From Bacteroidaceae bacterium (GTDB lineage: Bacteria > Bacteroidota > Bacteroidia > Bacteroidales > Bacteroidaceae), in assembly GCA_017618515.1 (NCBI GenBank), contig JAFZUB010000168.1, positions 1 to 14,324 of the forward strand: a stretch of DNA of 14,324 nucleotides, given 5' to 3'. A program made the translations under genes and the position numbers. The notes beneath the pieces were generated by a model, which saw only the letters and a list, made by a program, of their open reading frames with translations, searched no databases and was not told the DNA's origin. Positions 7,951-14,324 of this stretch are shown piece after piece. Numbering within the stretch: the first letter of the stretch is position 1; the number at the start of each line of letters is the position of its first letter.

Positions 7951-8003
7951 GCAAATTATTTAAATATTTGGTTTTGTGGAGGGGCGAAATATTATAAAAA
8001 TGC

Positions 8004-8011
8004 TATCTTTG
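8004..8011 (+). promoter_or_regulatory. Putative Bacteroidetes -7 box for the glycoside hydrolase gene
   Basis: TATCTTTG matches the TAnnTTTG consensus, is followed by the often-seen C/T-type extension (GC), and sits 21 nt before the ATG at 8033, giving a short leader. Two TTTG copies (7967-7970 and 7973-7976) lie upstream, but their spacing (27 nt or more) is longer than the usual 19-21 nt, so the -33 element is uncertain. The leader is A/T-rich with no Shine-Dalgarno sequence, as is normal in this phylum. Confidence 0.55.
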
Positions 8012-8032
8012 CATCATTAAACAAATAATACC

Positions 8033-10837
8033 ATGAAAAGAATCAGTATCATATCTTTTGCGTTATCCCTTATTGTCCTGATGCTGGGTGTACCTTGCCA
8101 TGCGCTGGCTCAAGAGGCTACGGATGTGTATGAGCAGCCTGTGGTGTATCCCATGCAGCAGGAGGCCGTAGGTGAGGCCATGATGAGTATAGCTTATGGA
8201 GCAGAGCCCGAATATACCTTATATAATAATGTACTCTCGGCGAGTTTCGTCAAGACTGCGTCGGGGTTGGTCTTCGGTGGTTGCGAGGCTATGAACCTCG
8301 TGGGCGGCACCGAGCCTTTCCGTGTGGCATTCGGCGACGGCAGCAAGGTGGTGGCAGCAAGCGAGATGACACTGCGCAGCGTGGAGGCTTCGCATCTGGA
8401 GGCTGAGCCCAATGCTGTGAACGGCGCCAAACATTTTGCGGGACAGCAGATAGAGGCCAAATACGAGTATTCCTATGCAGGCAAGAGTCTGGAGATTATT
8501 TGGCGTGCTGTGCTCAGGGATGGCAGCCATTATCTCCGCACAGAAATGGAGTTGACAGGTGTTGATGATGTGGACATGCATCATGTGGTGCCAATGCTCT
8601 ATAATGTTGACACTAAAGAGGCCGGCTCGGTGCCTGCCGTTGTGGGCAACACGCGTGGTGCGGTGATAATGAGCGATCGCATCTTTGCCGGACTGGAGAC
8701 GCCGATGGCATATAACACTGTTGGCGATGCATCTATGAGCGACGACAACTGGGAATTTGTAAAGAAACTGGCTACAATAGAGCTTACCGCAGACAGTTGG
8801 ACACAAGTGCCAGCAGCGCAGGTGCCGGCGAGAGTTACGGAGGCTACGGGCTATGGCTATCCAAATATCTACAAGTACAGCAAGTCCAATGTTGTGCTGG
8901 AGAAAAACCAAAAGGTCGAAGTCACAATTGTCTACAAGAGCGGCAACCACCGCCTCAATTTTGGCGGCGTGGACCTGCTTGACGGAAGCGGCAATGTTGT
9001 GGCCAGCGACTATCACAGCGGTTTCTCGGGTCATCAGGCTAGCAATAACACTTTCTCGTTTGTTGTACCAAACGATGGCACCTATACTCTGAGAGCGCTG
9101 GTGGAGAACGGCACTGAGAGTATCGACGCCTCTTCCACCATGACTGTGAATATCTACAAGGCCAAGCAAGGAGCAGTGATCGATGATGACATCGTGAACA
9201 TACAGGGGCTGTGGAGCCGCAACACTACACTGGAGAAAGGCGAGACATGGAAGGTCAGCAGCGTGGTAGGTCTGATAGCACAGGACGGCACAGAGTCGGA
9301 TAGCGATATCCACAAGACACAGAAACGCCGCTCTTTCTTGGCGTACAGTGAGAGGGAGAGGGCGGTGCCGTGGAGGCCGTTCCCATGCTATATCAGCTGG
9401 TATGAACTGAATATCAATCGCAATAATGCTGCAGATCCTACGCAGAATATGAATGCTGCACAGGTTATGGACGTCCTTAACAACTGGAAGACGGCTTTCT
9501 ATGATGTATATAACACTGCTCCCGCTGCTTTTGTGATTGACGACGGCTGGGACAACTATGGCCTCTGGACATTCCACGGCGGTTTCCCTAATGAGATGCG
9601 CGACATTGCTGCACTGGCCAATGAGATGGGCAGTGGAGTAGGGGCGTGGCTCGGTCCTGTGGGAGGCTACGGGCAGAGCGGCAACTACCGCCGTAGCTAT
9701 TGGAGCAATATGGGACAAAGCATGGTGCTGGGCAATAAGAATTATTATAAGGTGTTCCTTGATGCTGCCGAGAACCTCACAAAGAATCAGGGCACCGACT
9801 CGGAGGGTAACGGCCTCTTCCGTTTCTTTAAATTCGACGGCATCAGTGCACAGTTTAGCGCTACAGGCCCCGATGCGGGCGACAGCGGCAACGAGAATGC
9901 TGAGGGAATAATAAGGCTTGAGCGCTATGTGAGGGAAAATCTCAAGCCAGACATCTTCTTTAACACCACCGTCGGCACATGGGCCAGCCCATTTTGGTAT
10001 CACTACACCGATGCCACATGGCGACAGGAGAATGACTATGGCACCGTTGGCAACAACTCGTCGAGCCGCGAGAACTGGATTACATACCGCGACCGACTAG
10101 TGTATCAGAACTACGTTACTAATTCGCCTATCTGTCCCATCAATACGCTGATGACGCACGGATTCATCCTCTCCCAGTATGGCAACGTCAGCAGCGACTA
10201 TAGCTATGAAGCAGTGCGGCGAGAGATGCGCTGCGCCTTTGCCTGCGGTAGTGGCATGGTGGAGCTGTATAACGATTATGCATTGATGAACTCTATCAGC
10301 AATGGTAAGCTGTGGGGCGATTTGGCCGAGTGTATCGAGTGGCAGAAACGCAATGCCGATGTGTTGCCCGATGCCCACTGGGTAGGCGGCAATCCATGGG
10401 ATGGCAGCAAGGCCAGTGTCTATGGTTGGGCGTCATGGAACGGCCCCAAGGCAACGCTTGCCTTGCGTAATGGTGGCACTGCCACACAGAACTATATCAC
10501 CACTCTGCGCGAGATGCTCAACATCCCGGCAAATGTGAAGGGTAGCATCCAACTAAAGAAAGCATTCTCCGACCAGAAAGCGCTCAGTGGCTTGAGCGAA
10601 CTCTATCCGCTGGACATTGACCGCACTCTCACCATCCGCATTCCTGCCAGCAGTGTCTATGTCTTTGACGGTACGGATGATAATTATGACCCTGCGGCTG
10701 TTCACGAAATAAGTAATGAGGACAATAGACAACAGAGAATGGGCGAAGGACAACTCTACGACCTGCAAGGACGCAGCCTTGCTGCTCCGCCTCGCCGGGG
10801 GCTATATATTTGCAACGGTAGAGTGATGGGAAAATAA
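8033..10837 (+). CDS. Secreted GH36-like (alpha-galactosidase/Sip1-type) glycoside hydrolase
   Basis: A 934-residue exported protein with signal peptide (1-26, ending ALA-Q). A beta-sandwich N-terminal region is interrupted by a separate beta-rich module at about 250-378 (SGNHRLNFGGVDLLDGSGNV...DGTYTLRALVENGTES), which looks like a carbohydrate-binding or bacterial pre-peptidase-like insert. The TIM barrel spans about 455-800, with SWYELNINRNN, AFVIDDGWD (499-507), FFKFDG (598-603) and WRQENDYG (663-670). By clan GH-D logic, Asp602 of KFD is the nucleophile and Asp668 of R-x3-D the acid/base. This layout fits the raffinose-synthase/seed-imbibition-protein-like alpha-galactosidases. The substrate is probably an alpha-linked galactoside or related glycan, but no polysaccharide-utilisation (SusC/D) genes lie nearby. 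The last 22 residues (LYDLQGRSL...GLYICNGRV) resemble the short C-terminal tail of many secreted Prevotella proteins, perhaps a reduced sorting signal. It has its own promoter and stands alone. Confidence 0.82.
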   Translation: MKRISIISFALSLIVLMLGVPCHALAQEATDVYEQPVVYPMQQEAVGEAMMSIAYGAEPEYTLYNNVLSASFVKTASGLVFGGCEAMNLVGGTEPFRVAFGDGSKVVAASEMTLRSVEASHLEAEPNAVNGAKHFAGQQIEAKYEYSYAGKSLEIIWRAVLRDGSHYLRTEMELTGVDDVDMHHVVPMLYNVDTKEAGSVPAVVGNTRGAVIMSDRIFAGLETPMAYNTVGDASMSDDNWEFVKKLATIELTADSWTQVPAAQVPARVTEATGYGYPNIYKYSKSNVVLEKNQKVEVTIVYKSGNHRLNFGGVDLLDGSGNVVASDYHSGFSGHQASNNTFSFVVPNDGTYTLRALVENGTESIDASSTMTVNIYKAKQGAVIDDDIVNIQGLWSRNTTLEKGETWKVSSVVGLIAQDGTESDSDIHKTQKRRSFLAYSERERAVPWRPFPCYISWYELNINRNNAADPTQNMNAAQVMDVLNNWKTAFYDVYNTAPAAFVIDDGWDNYGLWTFHGGFPNEMRDIAALANEMGSGVGAWLGPVGGYGQSGNYRRSYWSNMGQSMVLGNKNYYKVFLDAAENLTKNQGTDSEGNGLFRFFKFDGISAQFSATGPDAGDSGNENAEGIIRLERYVRENLKPDIFFNTTVGTWASPFWYHYTDATWRQENDYGTVGNNSSSRENWITYRDRLVYQNYVTNSPICPINTLMTHGFILSQYGNVSSDYSYEAVRREMRCAFACGSGMVELYNDYALMNSISNGKLWGDLAECIEWQKRNADVLPDAHWVGGNPWDGSKASVYGWASWNGPKATLALRNGGTATQNYITTLREMLNIPANVKGSIQLKKAFSDQKALSGLSELYPLDIDRTLTIRIPASSVYVFDGTDDNYDPAAVHEISNEDNRQQRMGEGQLYDLQGRSLAAPPRRGLYICNGRVMGK

Positions 10838-10862
10838 AAAAAGACAAGCGTGCGCTTGTCTT
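10831..10862 (-). terminator. Rho-independent terminator downstream of tRNA-Ser
   Basis: A perfect 10-bp inverted repeat (AAGACAAGCG at 10841-10850 and CGCTTGTCTT at 10853-10862, loop TG or a GTGC tetraloop) is followed on the minus strand by TTTTTTTATTTT. This is a strong intrinsic terminator for transcripts moving leftward from tRNA-Ser, about 58 nt past the tRNA 3' end. The hairpin begins 4 nt after the glycosidase stop codon, so it may also end that plus-strand transcript. However, there is no T-run on the right side, so strong rightward termination is less likely. The A-run overlaps the last glycosidase codons. Confidence 0.82.
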
Positions 10863-10919
10863 CCTGCGTAGAGGAACCAAACCACTTTTCCTAAAGCGCT
10901 TTAAATCCTCTTACTCCTG

Positions 10920-11007
10920 CGGAGAGGATAGGATTCGAACCTACGAACCGCTTTCGGCGGTTACACGCTTTCCAGGCGTGCCTCTTCAGCCACTCGAGCA
11001 CCTCTCC
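10920..11007 (-). tRNA. tRNA-Ser (anticodon GGA)
   Basis: An 88-nt class II tRNA on the minus strand. The acceptor stem GGAGAGG/CCTCTCC pairs at 7 of 7. The anticodon arm CACGC-CTGGAAA-GCGTG has the anticodon GGA at 10973-10971, reading UCC and UCU. A long variable arm, AACCGC-CGAAA-GCGGTT, is typical of tRNA-Ser. The T arm GTAGG-TTCGAAT-CCTAT is complete, and the discriminator base is G, as serine tRNAs require. CCA is not encoded; the next bases are CAG, so CCA must be added by nucleotidyltransferase. A -7 box lies 37 nt upstream and a strong terminator downstream, so it is a single-gene transcript. Confidence 0.97.
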
Positions 11008-11043
11008 AAGGCTGATAATGGAGCATAACTCCCAATTGCGGCG

Positions 11044-11051
11044 GCAAAGTT
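11044..11051 (-). promoter_or_regulatory. Putative -7 box of tRNA-Ser
   Basis: The minus strand reads TAACTTTG (TAnnTTTG consensus), 37 nt upstream of the tRNA 5' end, which implies a leader of about 30 nt removed by RNase P. The surrounding sequence (GCAAAGTTAG on the plus strand) is the same as at the 7943-7950 promoter. No matching -33 TTTG is visible in the A/T-rich repeat behind it. Confidence 0.55.
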
Positions 11052-11061
11052 AGTAATTATT

Positions 11062-11089
11062 TTTGAGATTTGAGGTTTGAGATTTGAGA
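11062..11089. repeat. Tandem heptamer repeat (TTTGAGR x4)
   Basis: Four direct copies of a 7-bp unit, TTTGAGA, TTTGAGG, TTTGAGA, TTTGAGA, are followed by a T7 run. They lie in the gap between the tRNA-Ser promoter and the 3' end of the exonuclease III gene. On the minus strand this is upstream of the tRNA -7 box (about 11-38 nt away), that is where a -33 element would be. Short 7-bp A/T-rich tandem repeats are common between genes in Bacteroidales; the role is unknown. Confidence 0.8.
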
Positions 11090-11127
11090 TTTTTTTAATC
11101 TTTTATTACTTTACCTCCTTTTATTCT

Positions 11128-11886
11128 TTAAATATTGAGTTCGAGCAGTACGGGGCAGTGGTCAGAGCCATAGATGTCGCTCAATATGCGTGCGTCCTTG
11201 AGCTTAGGTAGCAGTCGCTGGCTGATAAGATAGTAGTCGATACGCCATCCTGCGTTGTTCTGACGGGCATTGAATCGGTAGGACCACCACGAGTAGGCGC
11301 CCTTAAGATCGGGGTTGAGGTGGCGGAAGGTATCCACGAAGCCGCAGTCAAGCAAGAGGGTGAATTTGTCACGTTCTTCCTGTGTGAAGCCTGCGTTGCG
11401 CAGGTTGGACTTGGGATTCTTGATGTCAATTTCATGGTGTGCCACGTTCATGTCGCCGCATATAATCACAGGTTTCTTCTTGTCGAGTTCGCACACAAAG
11501 TCACGGAAAGCGTCATCCCACCTCATGCGATAATCGAGGCGCTTGAGGCCGTCCTGCGAATTGGGCGTGTAAACGGTGACGTAGTAAAACTCCGGAAACT
11601 CAAGCGTAATCACACGCCCTTCGTGGTCGTGCTCGTCAATACCCATGCCTAGACTCACCGATTGGGGCATCATGCGCGTGTAGGCAGCTGTGCCACTGTA
11701 GCCTTTCTTGTCGGCATAGTTCCAGCAACTCTGGTAGCCAAGGAAGTTGAGGTCTAACTGCCCAGCCTGCATCTTGGTCTCCTGAAGGGAGAAAATGTCG
11801 GCATCCAGACGGTCGAAGATATCAGCAAAGCCTTTGCCTGCGCATGCTCGCAAGCCGTTTACATTCCATGAAATAAAGCGCATCAT
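11128..11886 (-). CDS. xth: Exodeoxyribonuclease III (AP endonuclease, ExoA/Xth type)
   Basis: This 252-residue Mg-dependent endonuclease/exonuclease/phosphatase-fold enzyme cuts DNA 5' to abasic sites in base-excision repair and has 3'-5' exonuclease and 3'-phosphatase activities in the family. The conserved blocks are all present: ISWNVNGLRA near the start (metal-side Asn), LQETK with Glu36, GYSGTA near 62-67, YTPNSQ near 106-111 (active-site Tyr), GDMNVAH with Asp145 and Asn147, and the C-terminal GSDHCP with Asp242 and His243. Length is normal. Two consecutive ATG codons (11886 and 11883) make the exact start ambiguous by one residue. A TACTTTTG box at 11944-11951 suits as its promoter. 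It is divergent from the DUF1573 gene and stands alone. No upstream or downstream partner is apparent on its strand before the tRNA. Confidence 0.96.
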   Translation of the reverse strand: MMRFISWNVNGLRACAGKGFADIFDRLDADIFSLQETKMQAGQLDLNFLGYQSCWNYADKKGYSGTAAYTRMMPQSVSLGMGIDEHDHEGRVITLEFPEFYYVTVYTPNSQDGLKRLDYRMRWDDAFRDFVCELDKKKPVIICGDMNVAHHEIDIKNPKSNLRNAGFTQEERDKFTLLLDCGFVDTFRHLNPDLKGAYSWWSYRFNARQNNAGWRIDYYLISQRLLPKLKDARILSDIYGSDHCPVLLELNI

Positions 11887-11943
11887 TTGAGTAAATTGGG
11901 AATTAGTAGTTACGAATTAGGAATTTATTAGTGCATTTAGGTG

Positions 11944-11951
11944 CAAAAGTA
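11944..11951 (-). promoter_or_regulatory. Putative -7 box of the exonuclease III gene
   Basis: The minus strand reads TACTTTTG, matching TAnnTTTG, about 58 nt upstream of the exonuclease III start, which gives a leader of roughly 50 nt. The -33 region is not clear. It lies only 13 nt from the oppositely directed candidate box at 11965-11972. Confidence 0.45.
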
Positions 11952-11964
11952 TAGAAAAAATCAC

Positions 11965-11972
11965 TAACTTCG
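11965..11972 (+). promoter_or_regulatory. Weak -7 box of the DUF1573 gene
   Basis: TAACTTCG differs from the TAnnTTTG consensus at one position. It lies 23 nt upstream of the ATG at 11996, the same geometry as the glycosidase promoter. No TTTG is seen at the -33 spacing. The leader after it is A/T-rich with no Shine-Dalgarno sequence. Confidence 0.35.
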
Positions 11973-11995
11973 CGGCAACAAGTAGATTTTTTATA

Positions 11996-13081
11996 ATGAA
12001 AAGACACATATTTATATTCTCGTGGCTGCTTGTGGCGCTTGTAGCCATTCCCACAACAGGGTGTGCGCAGCTCACTGCAGAAAAGAAGATGCAGAATCTC
12101 GGTACGCTGCAGCTTTACAGTGAAGCGACCACCTCCTTTAAGATTAAGAATACGGCCAATGCGGCCGTGAACGTGGCAAAGATAGTAACGTCATCTGCGC
12201 AGATTAAGGCTACCTGCTCGCCGATGAATATCCCTGCGGGCGGCACAGCTACAGTGAGTGTAAGCTACGCCACTGACCTCGTGGGGCGCTTTACCCACGC
12301 GGTGTATCTCTACACCGAGGGTAGTGACAAGCCGCTTGCTCTGCAGCTTAAGGGCAAGGTATTCCTCAATATGAATCAGGCTTTCGAGCGCCAGGGCACG
12401 CAGGGCAGCGCCGACGATTTCGGTGTGACCTTCGGTCCGCTCACCTTCACCACCGACAATATAGAGTTTGACTATGTAAACGACGGCGACGTGGTGACCA
12501 AGACTATTGCCGTCACCAATACGGGCGAGGAGAAGTGCGAGCCTAATCTGCTGCACCTGCCCGCCTACCTCAGTGTGGAGGCTTCGCCGCGAGTGCTGCG
12601 CCCAGGGCGCAAGGGTTATCTCACCATTACTCTGGACAGTCGCAAGCTCAATCACAACCTCGGCCTTACGCAAGACGTGGTGTATGTGAGCAGCTTCGAG
12701 GGCGAGAGTGTGTCGAAGGAGCGGGAGATACCCGTGAGCATCGTGCTCTTCGATACCGCCACCGTGGAGCGTTCCAACCGCGCGCCGTCGGTACAGCTCA
12801 GCACAGAGGAACTTGACCTTCCCAACTCAGGCAAGAGCAAAGTGAAAGGCACCGTCAGCATCAGCAACACGGGGCGCAGCGACTTGATGATAAAGTCGTT
12901 GCAGGTGTTCCATCCTGCTATCAATGTAAGCCTGCCGAAGACGACCATCGCTCCGGGCGAGACCGTCAACATGAAGGTAACAGTAGTAAATAAGTATCGC
13001 GAGCTATCCAGCGCCCGCTACCGCATACTGATGATAACCAACGACTATCGCAGACCAGTGGTGCTGGTGAGCATCAAGTAG
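11996..13081 (+). CDS. Secreted DUF1573 / Ig-like repeat protein
   Basis: A 361-residue exported protein. The N-terminus is a signal peptide (MKRHIFIFSWLLVALVAIP...). The end, TTGCAQL, could be read either as a lipobox-like site with Cys23 or as signal peptidase I cleavage after GCA; the -3 residue is Thr, so the lipoprotein reading is weak. The mature part is about three tandem beta-sandwich domains of the DUF1573/ASH (HYDIN-like) type: roughly 32-122, 145-255 and 268-361. Each opens with a strand like LGTLQLYSEATTSFKIKN or NIEFDYVNDGDVVTKTIAVTNTG and includes PxxxLxPG-type turns (RVLRPGRKG, TTIAPGETV). Such proteins are frequent in Bacteroidetes and have no known enzymatic role; surface or periplasmic binding is usual speculation. 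It starts a plus-strand set with the small secreted protein (40 nt gap) and meaB. Confidence 0.82.
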   Translation: MKRHIFIFSWLLVALVAIPTTGCAQLTAEKKMQNLGTLQLYSEATTSFKIKNTANAAVNVAKIVTSSAQIKATCSPMNIPAGGTATVSVSYATDLVGRFTHAVYLYTEGSDKPLALQLKGKVFLNMNQAFERQGTQGSADDFGVTFGPLTFTTDNIEFDYVNDGDVVTKTIAVTNTGEEKCEPNLLHLPAYLSVEASPRVLRPGRKGYLTITLDSRKLNHNLGLTQDVVYVSSFEGESVSKEREIPVSIVLFDTATVERSNRAPSVQLSTEELDLPNSGKSKVKGTVSISNTGRSDLMIKSLQVFHPAINVSLPKTTIAPGETVNMKVTVVNKYRELSSARYRILMITNDYRRPVVLVSIK

Positions 13082-13121
13082 GATTGAGTAGCGACCTAGT
13101 AACCCTCTAAAACCATAACTT

Positions 13122-13550
13122 ATGAAAAAGGTGATTATTTCCCTGTTTGTGGTGCTAATGTTTGCCACTACAGTATCAGCGCAAGTGAAGACTTACCAGA
13201 AGGTGAGTGAAGAAGAGACAATGGTGCTCAATGCCAGCGACTGTGTGGACCGTCAGGGTCAGAACTACCTGTTATGGGTACGCTATGATTACACCAGCCC
13301 AAAGGTATGCAAGAAAGCTGCCAAGCGTGACGGAGTGTATGGCAAGGCAGTGAGAGCCGAGGTGCTCTATGAGTTTGATGAGGTGGTGCTTACCTATCGC
13401 ATCATATCCAAGAAATACTTTGACAAGGACGACAGGGTATTGAAGGAGATTCACTATTACCAGGCTCCGTGGAATCAGATTGGTGATGATGACTACTCAC
13501 TGAAGCTGGGCATATATATGAGCGGTGCCTTCAACATTACCGTAGGATAA
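13122..13550 (+). CDS. Small secreted protein of unknown function
   Basis: A 142-residue protein with a clear signal peptide (MKKVIISLFVVLMFATTVSA, cleaved before QVK). The mature part of about 122 residues is predicted mostly beta with a basic, Lys/Arg-rich middle (KVCKKAAKRDGVYGKAV near 62-78) and many Tyr residues. It has two cysteines in the mature part (Cys41 and Cys63). The pattern of alternating strands containing YLLWVRYDY, VLYEFDEVVLTYRI and VLKEIHYYQ is loosely like small surface-adhesin-E-type periplasmic proteins, but I do not recognise a family. It sits 40 nt after the DUF1573 gene and ends 10 nt before meaB, so it is probably transcribed with one or both. Coding status is supported by the signal peptide and its fit between the neighbours. 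Confidence 0.7.
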   Translation: MKKVIISLFVVLMFATTVSAQVKTYQKVSEEETMVLNASDCVDRQGQNYLLWVRYDYTSPKVCKKAAKRDGVYGKAVRAEVLYEFDEVVLTYRIISKKYFDKDDRVLKEIHYYQAPWNQIGDDDYSLKLGIYMSGAFNITVG

Positions 13551-13560
13551 AATCAAGTAA

Positions 13561-14324
13561 ATGGACCATCCCGAAAACGACAGCCAGTATCAGGGGCTAA
13601 AGGTGGAGACCAGCCCAGAGAACCCGGGCATAGTAAATCCATATTTAAAGAACCGCCCACGTGCCCGCAAGCGTGAGCTTAGCGTGGCAGACTATGTGGA
13701 GGGCATCCGTAAGGGCGATGTCACCATACTCAGCCGTGCTGTGACCTTGCTGGAGAGCACTCGCCCCGAGCATGAGGCTATGGCGCAGGAGGTGATAGAG
13801 AAATGTCTACCCTTTGCCGGCAACAGCGTGCGCATAGGCATCAGCGGTGTGCCCGGTGCAGGTAAGAGCACCTCAATTGATGAGTTTGGCATCCATGTGC
13901 TCAATGAGAAGGGCGGCAAACTCGCAGTGCTGGCCATTGACCCCACCAGCGAGCGCACCAAGGGCTCGATACTGGGTGACAAGACCAGGATGGAGAAGCT
14001 TGCCGTGCATCCTAAGTCGTTTATTCGCCCCAGTCCGAGCAGCGGGTCGCTGGGCGGCGTAGCCCGCAAGACGAGGGAGACCATCGTACTGTGCGAGGCA
14101 GCGGGCTACGACAAGATATTTATTGAGACAGTCGGCGTGGGGCAGAGCGAGACCGCATGCCACTCAATGGTGGATTTCTTCCTTGTTATACAGGTGGCAG
14201 GCACCGGCGACGAGCTGCAGGGCATCAAGCGCGGCATCATGGAGATGGCCGACGGCATAGCCATCAACAAGTGCGATGGCGACAATGTGGAGCGTTGCCG
14301 CGTGGCAGCGGGCCACTTCAAGAA
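13561..14324 (+). CDS. meaB: MeaB-type GTPase, methylmalonyl-CoA mutase chaperone (3' truncated)
   Basis: The frame opens at ATG 13561 and is still open at the right edge: 254 codons of about 360 expected. MeaB (ArgK/SIMIBI GTPase family) gates cobalamin loading and protects B12-dependent methylmalonyl-CoA mutase in the propionate/succinate pathway, which Bacteroidales use widely; it is cytoplasmic. Visible motifs are P-loop GVPGAGKS at 96-103, [20 protein letters not shown] at 125-144 (switch I and the MeaB signature), [11 protein letters not shown] at 155-165, ETVGVGQSE at 190-198 (Walker B/switch II), GTGDELQG at 214-221 and NKCD at 236-239 (base specificity). The N-terminal 40 residues are variable and the first Met is the only good start. 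The gene lies 10 nt after the small secreted protein, and its leader lacks a Shine-Dalgarno sequence. The mutase genes are not in the window. Confidence 0.95.
   Translation, partial: MDHPENDSQYQGLKVETSPENPGIVNPYLKNRPRARKRELSVADYVEGIRKGDVTILSRAVTLLESTRPEHEAMAQEVIEKCLPFAGNSVRIGISGVPGAGKSTSIDEFGIHVLNEKGGKLAVLAIDPTSERTKGSILGDKTRMEKLAVHPKSFIRPSPSSGSLGGVARKTRETIVLCEAAGYDKIFIETVGVGQSETACHSMVDFFLVIQVAGTGDELQGIKRGIMEMADGIAINKCDGDNVERCRVAAGHFK

Noticed and set aside
7967..7976. -33 TTTG element for the glycosidase promoter
   Set aside because: Two TTTG copies exist, but the distance to the -7 box is 27 nt or more, beyond the usual 19-21 nt for this promoter class.
8219..10003. 594-codon open frame antisense to the glycosidase
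   Set aside because: It lies wholly inside the clearly coding glycosidase gene, its product has runs of His/Ala/Ile without any recognisable domain, and it arises from codon bias on the other strand. It is a shadow frame.
12056..12070. Lipobox making the DUF1573 protein a lipoprotein
   Set aside because: The site reads TTGC with Thr at -3 instead of Leu/Val/Ile, and a signal peptidase I site (GCA-Q) is equally good, so lipidation is left open.

Overview
The window is bacterial chromosome from the order Bacteroidales, most like Prevotellaceae or a close relative. This rests on several signals: -7 boxes of the TAnnTTTG type instead of sigma70 boxes, A/T-rich leaders without Shine-Dalgarno sequences, a single-chain Nfn-type flavoprotein, tandem DUF1573 repeats, and a secreted glycosidase ending in the short 'YDLQGR...GLYICNGRV' type tail seen on many secreted Prevotella proteins. 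The species cannot be fixed from this sequence.

Layout. (1) Positions 1-539 hold the 3' end of a plus-strand gene for a lactonase-type metallo-beta-lactamase-fold protein with a C-terminal rubredoxin domain. It is convergent with (2), a tightly packed minus-strand cluster from 7890 down to 564. In transcription order this holds a fused NfnA-NfnB-type oxidoreductase, a secreted PD40-repeat protein, a secreted cysteine-rich beta-helix protein, a nucleoside phosphorylase, and mnmE, whose start overlaps the phosphorylase stop by 4 bp. The gaps are 27, 19, 25 and -4 nt, and the only good promoter box is at 7943-7950, so one polycistronic transcript is plausible. (3) Divergent from it, at 8033-10837, is a 934-residue secreted glycoside hydrolase of the alpha-galactosidase/Sip1 (GH36-like, clan D) type. 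(4) Positions 10838-11127 are a small non-coding island with an intrinsic terminator, tRNA-Ser(GGA) on the minus strand, its putative promoter, and a heptamer repeat. (5) An exodeoxyribonuclease III gene on the minus strand (11128-11886) is divergent from (6), a plus-strand set of a DUF1573 Ig-like secreted protein, a small secreted protein of unknown function, and meaB, which runs off the right edge.

Most of the window is ordinary housekeeping: tRNA wobble modification, nucleoside salvage, redox balance, DNA repair and the B12-mutase chaperone. The less ordinary parts are the MBL-rubredoxin fusion, a short MnmE with a degenerate G4 (NKxD) motif, a cysteine-rich beta-helix/PD40 pair placed between housekeeping genes, and the large glycosidase with an inserted beta-sandwich. 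I found no CRISPR array, transposase, integrase, phage gene or recognisable defence system. No wholly new biological system is evident; the secreted-protein pair in the minus-strand cluster is the best candidate for undescribed function.
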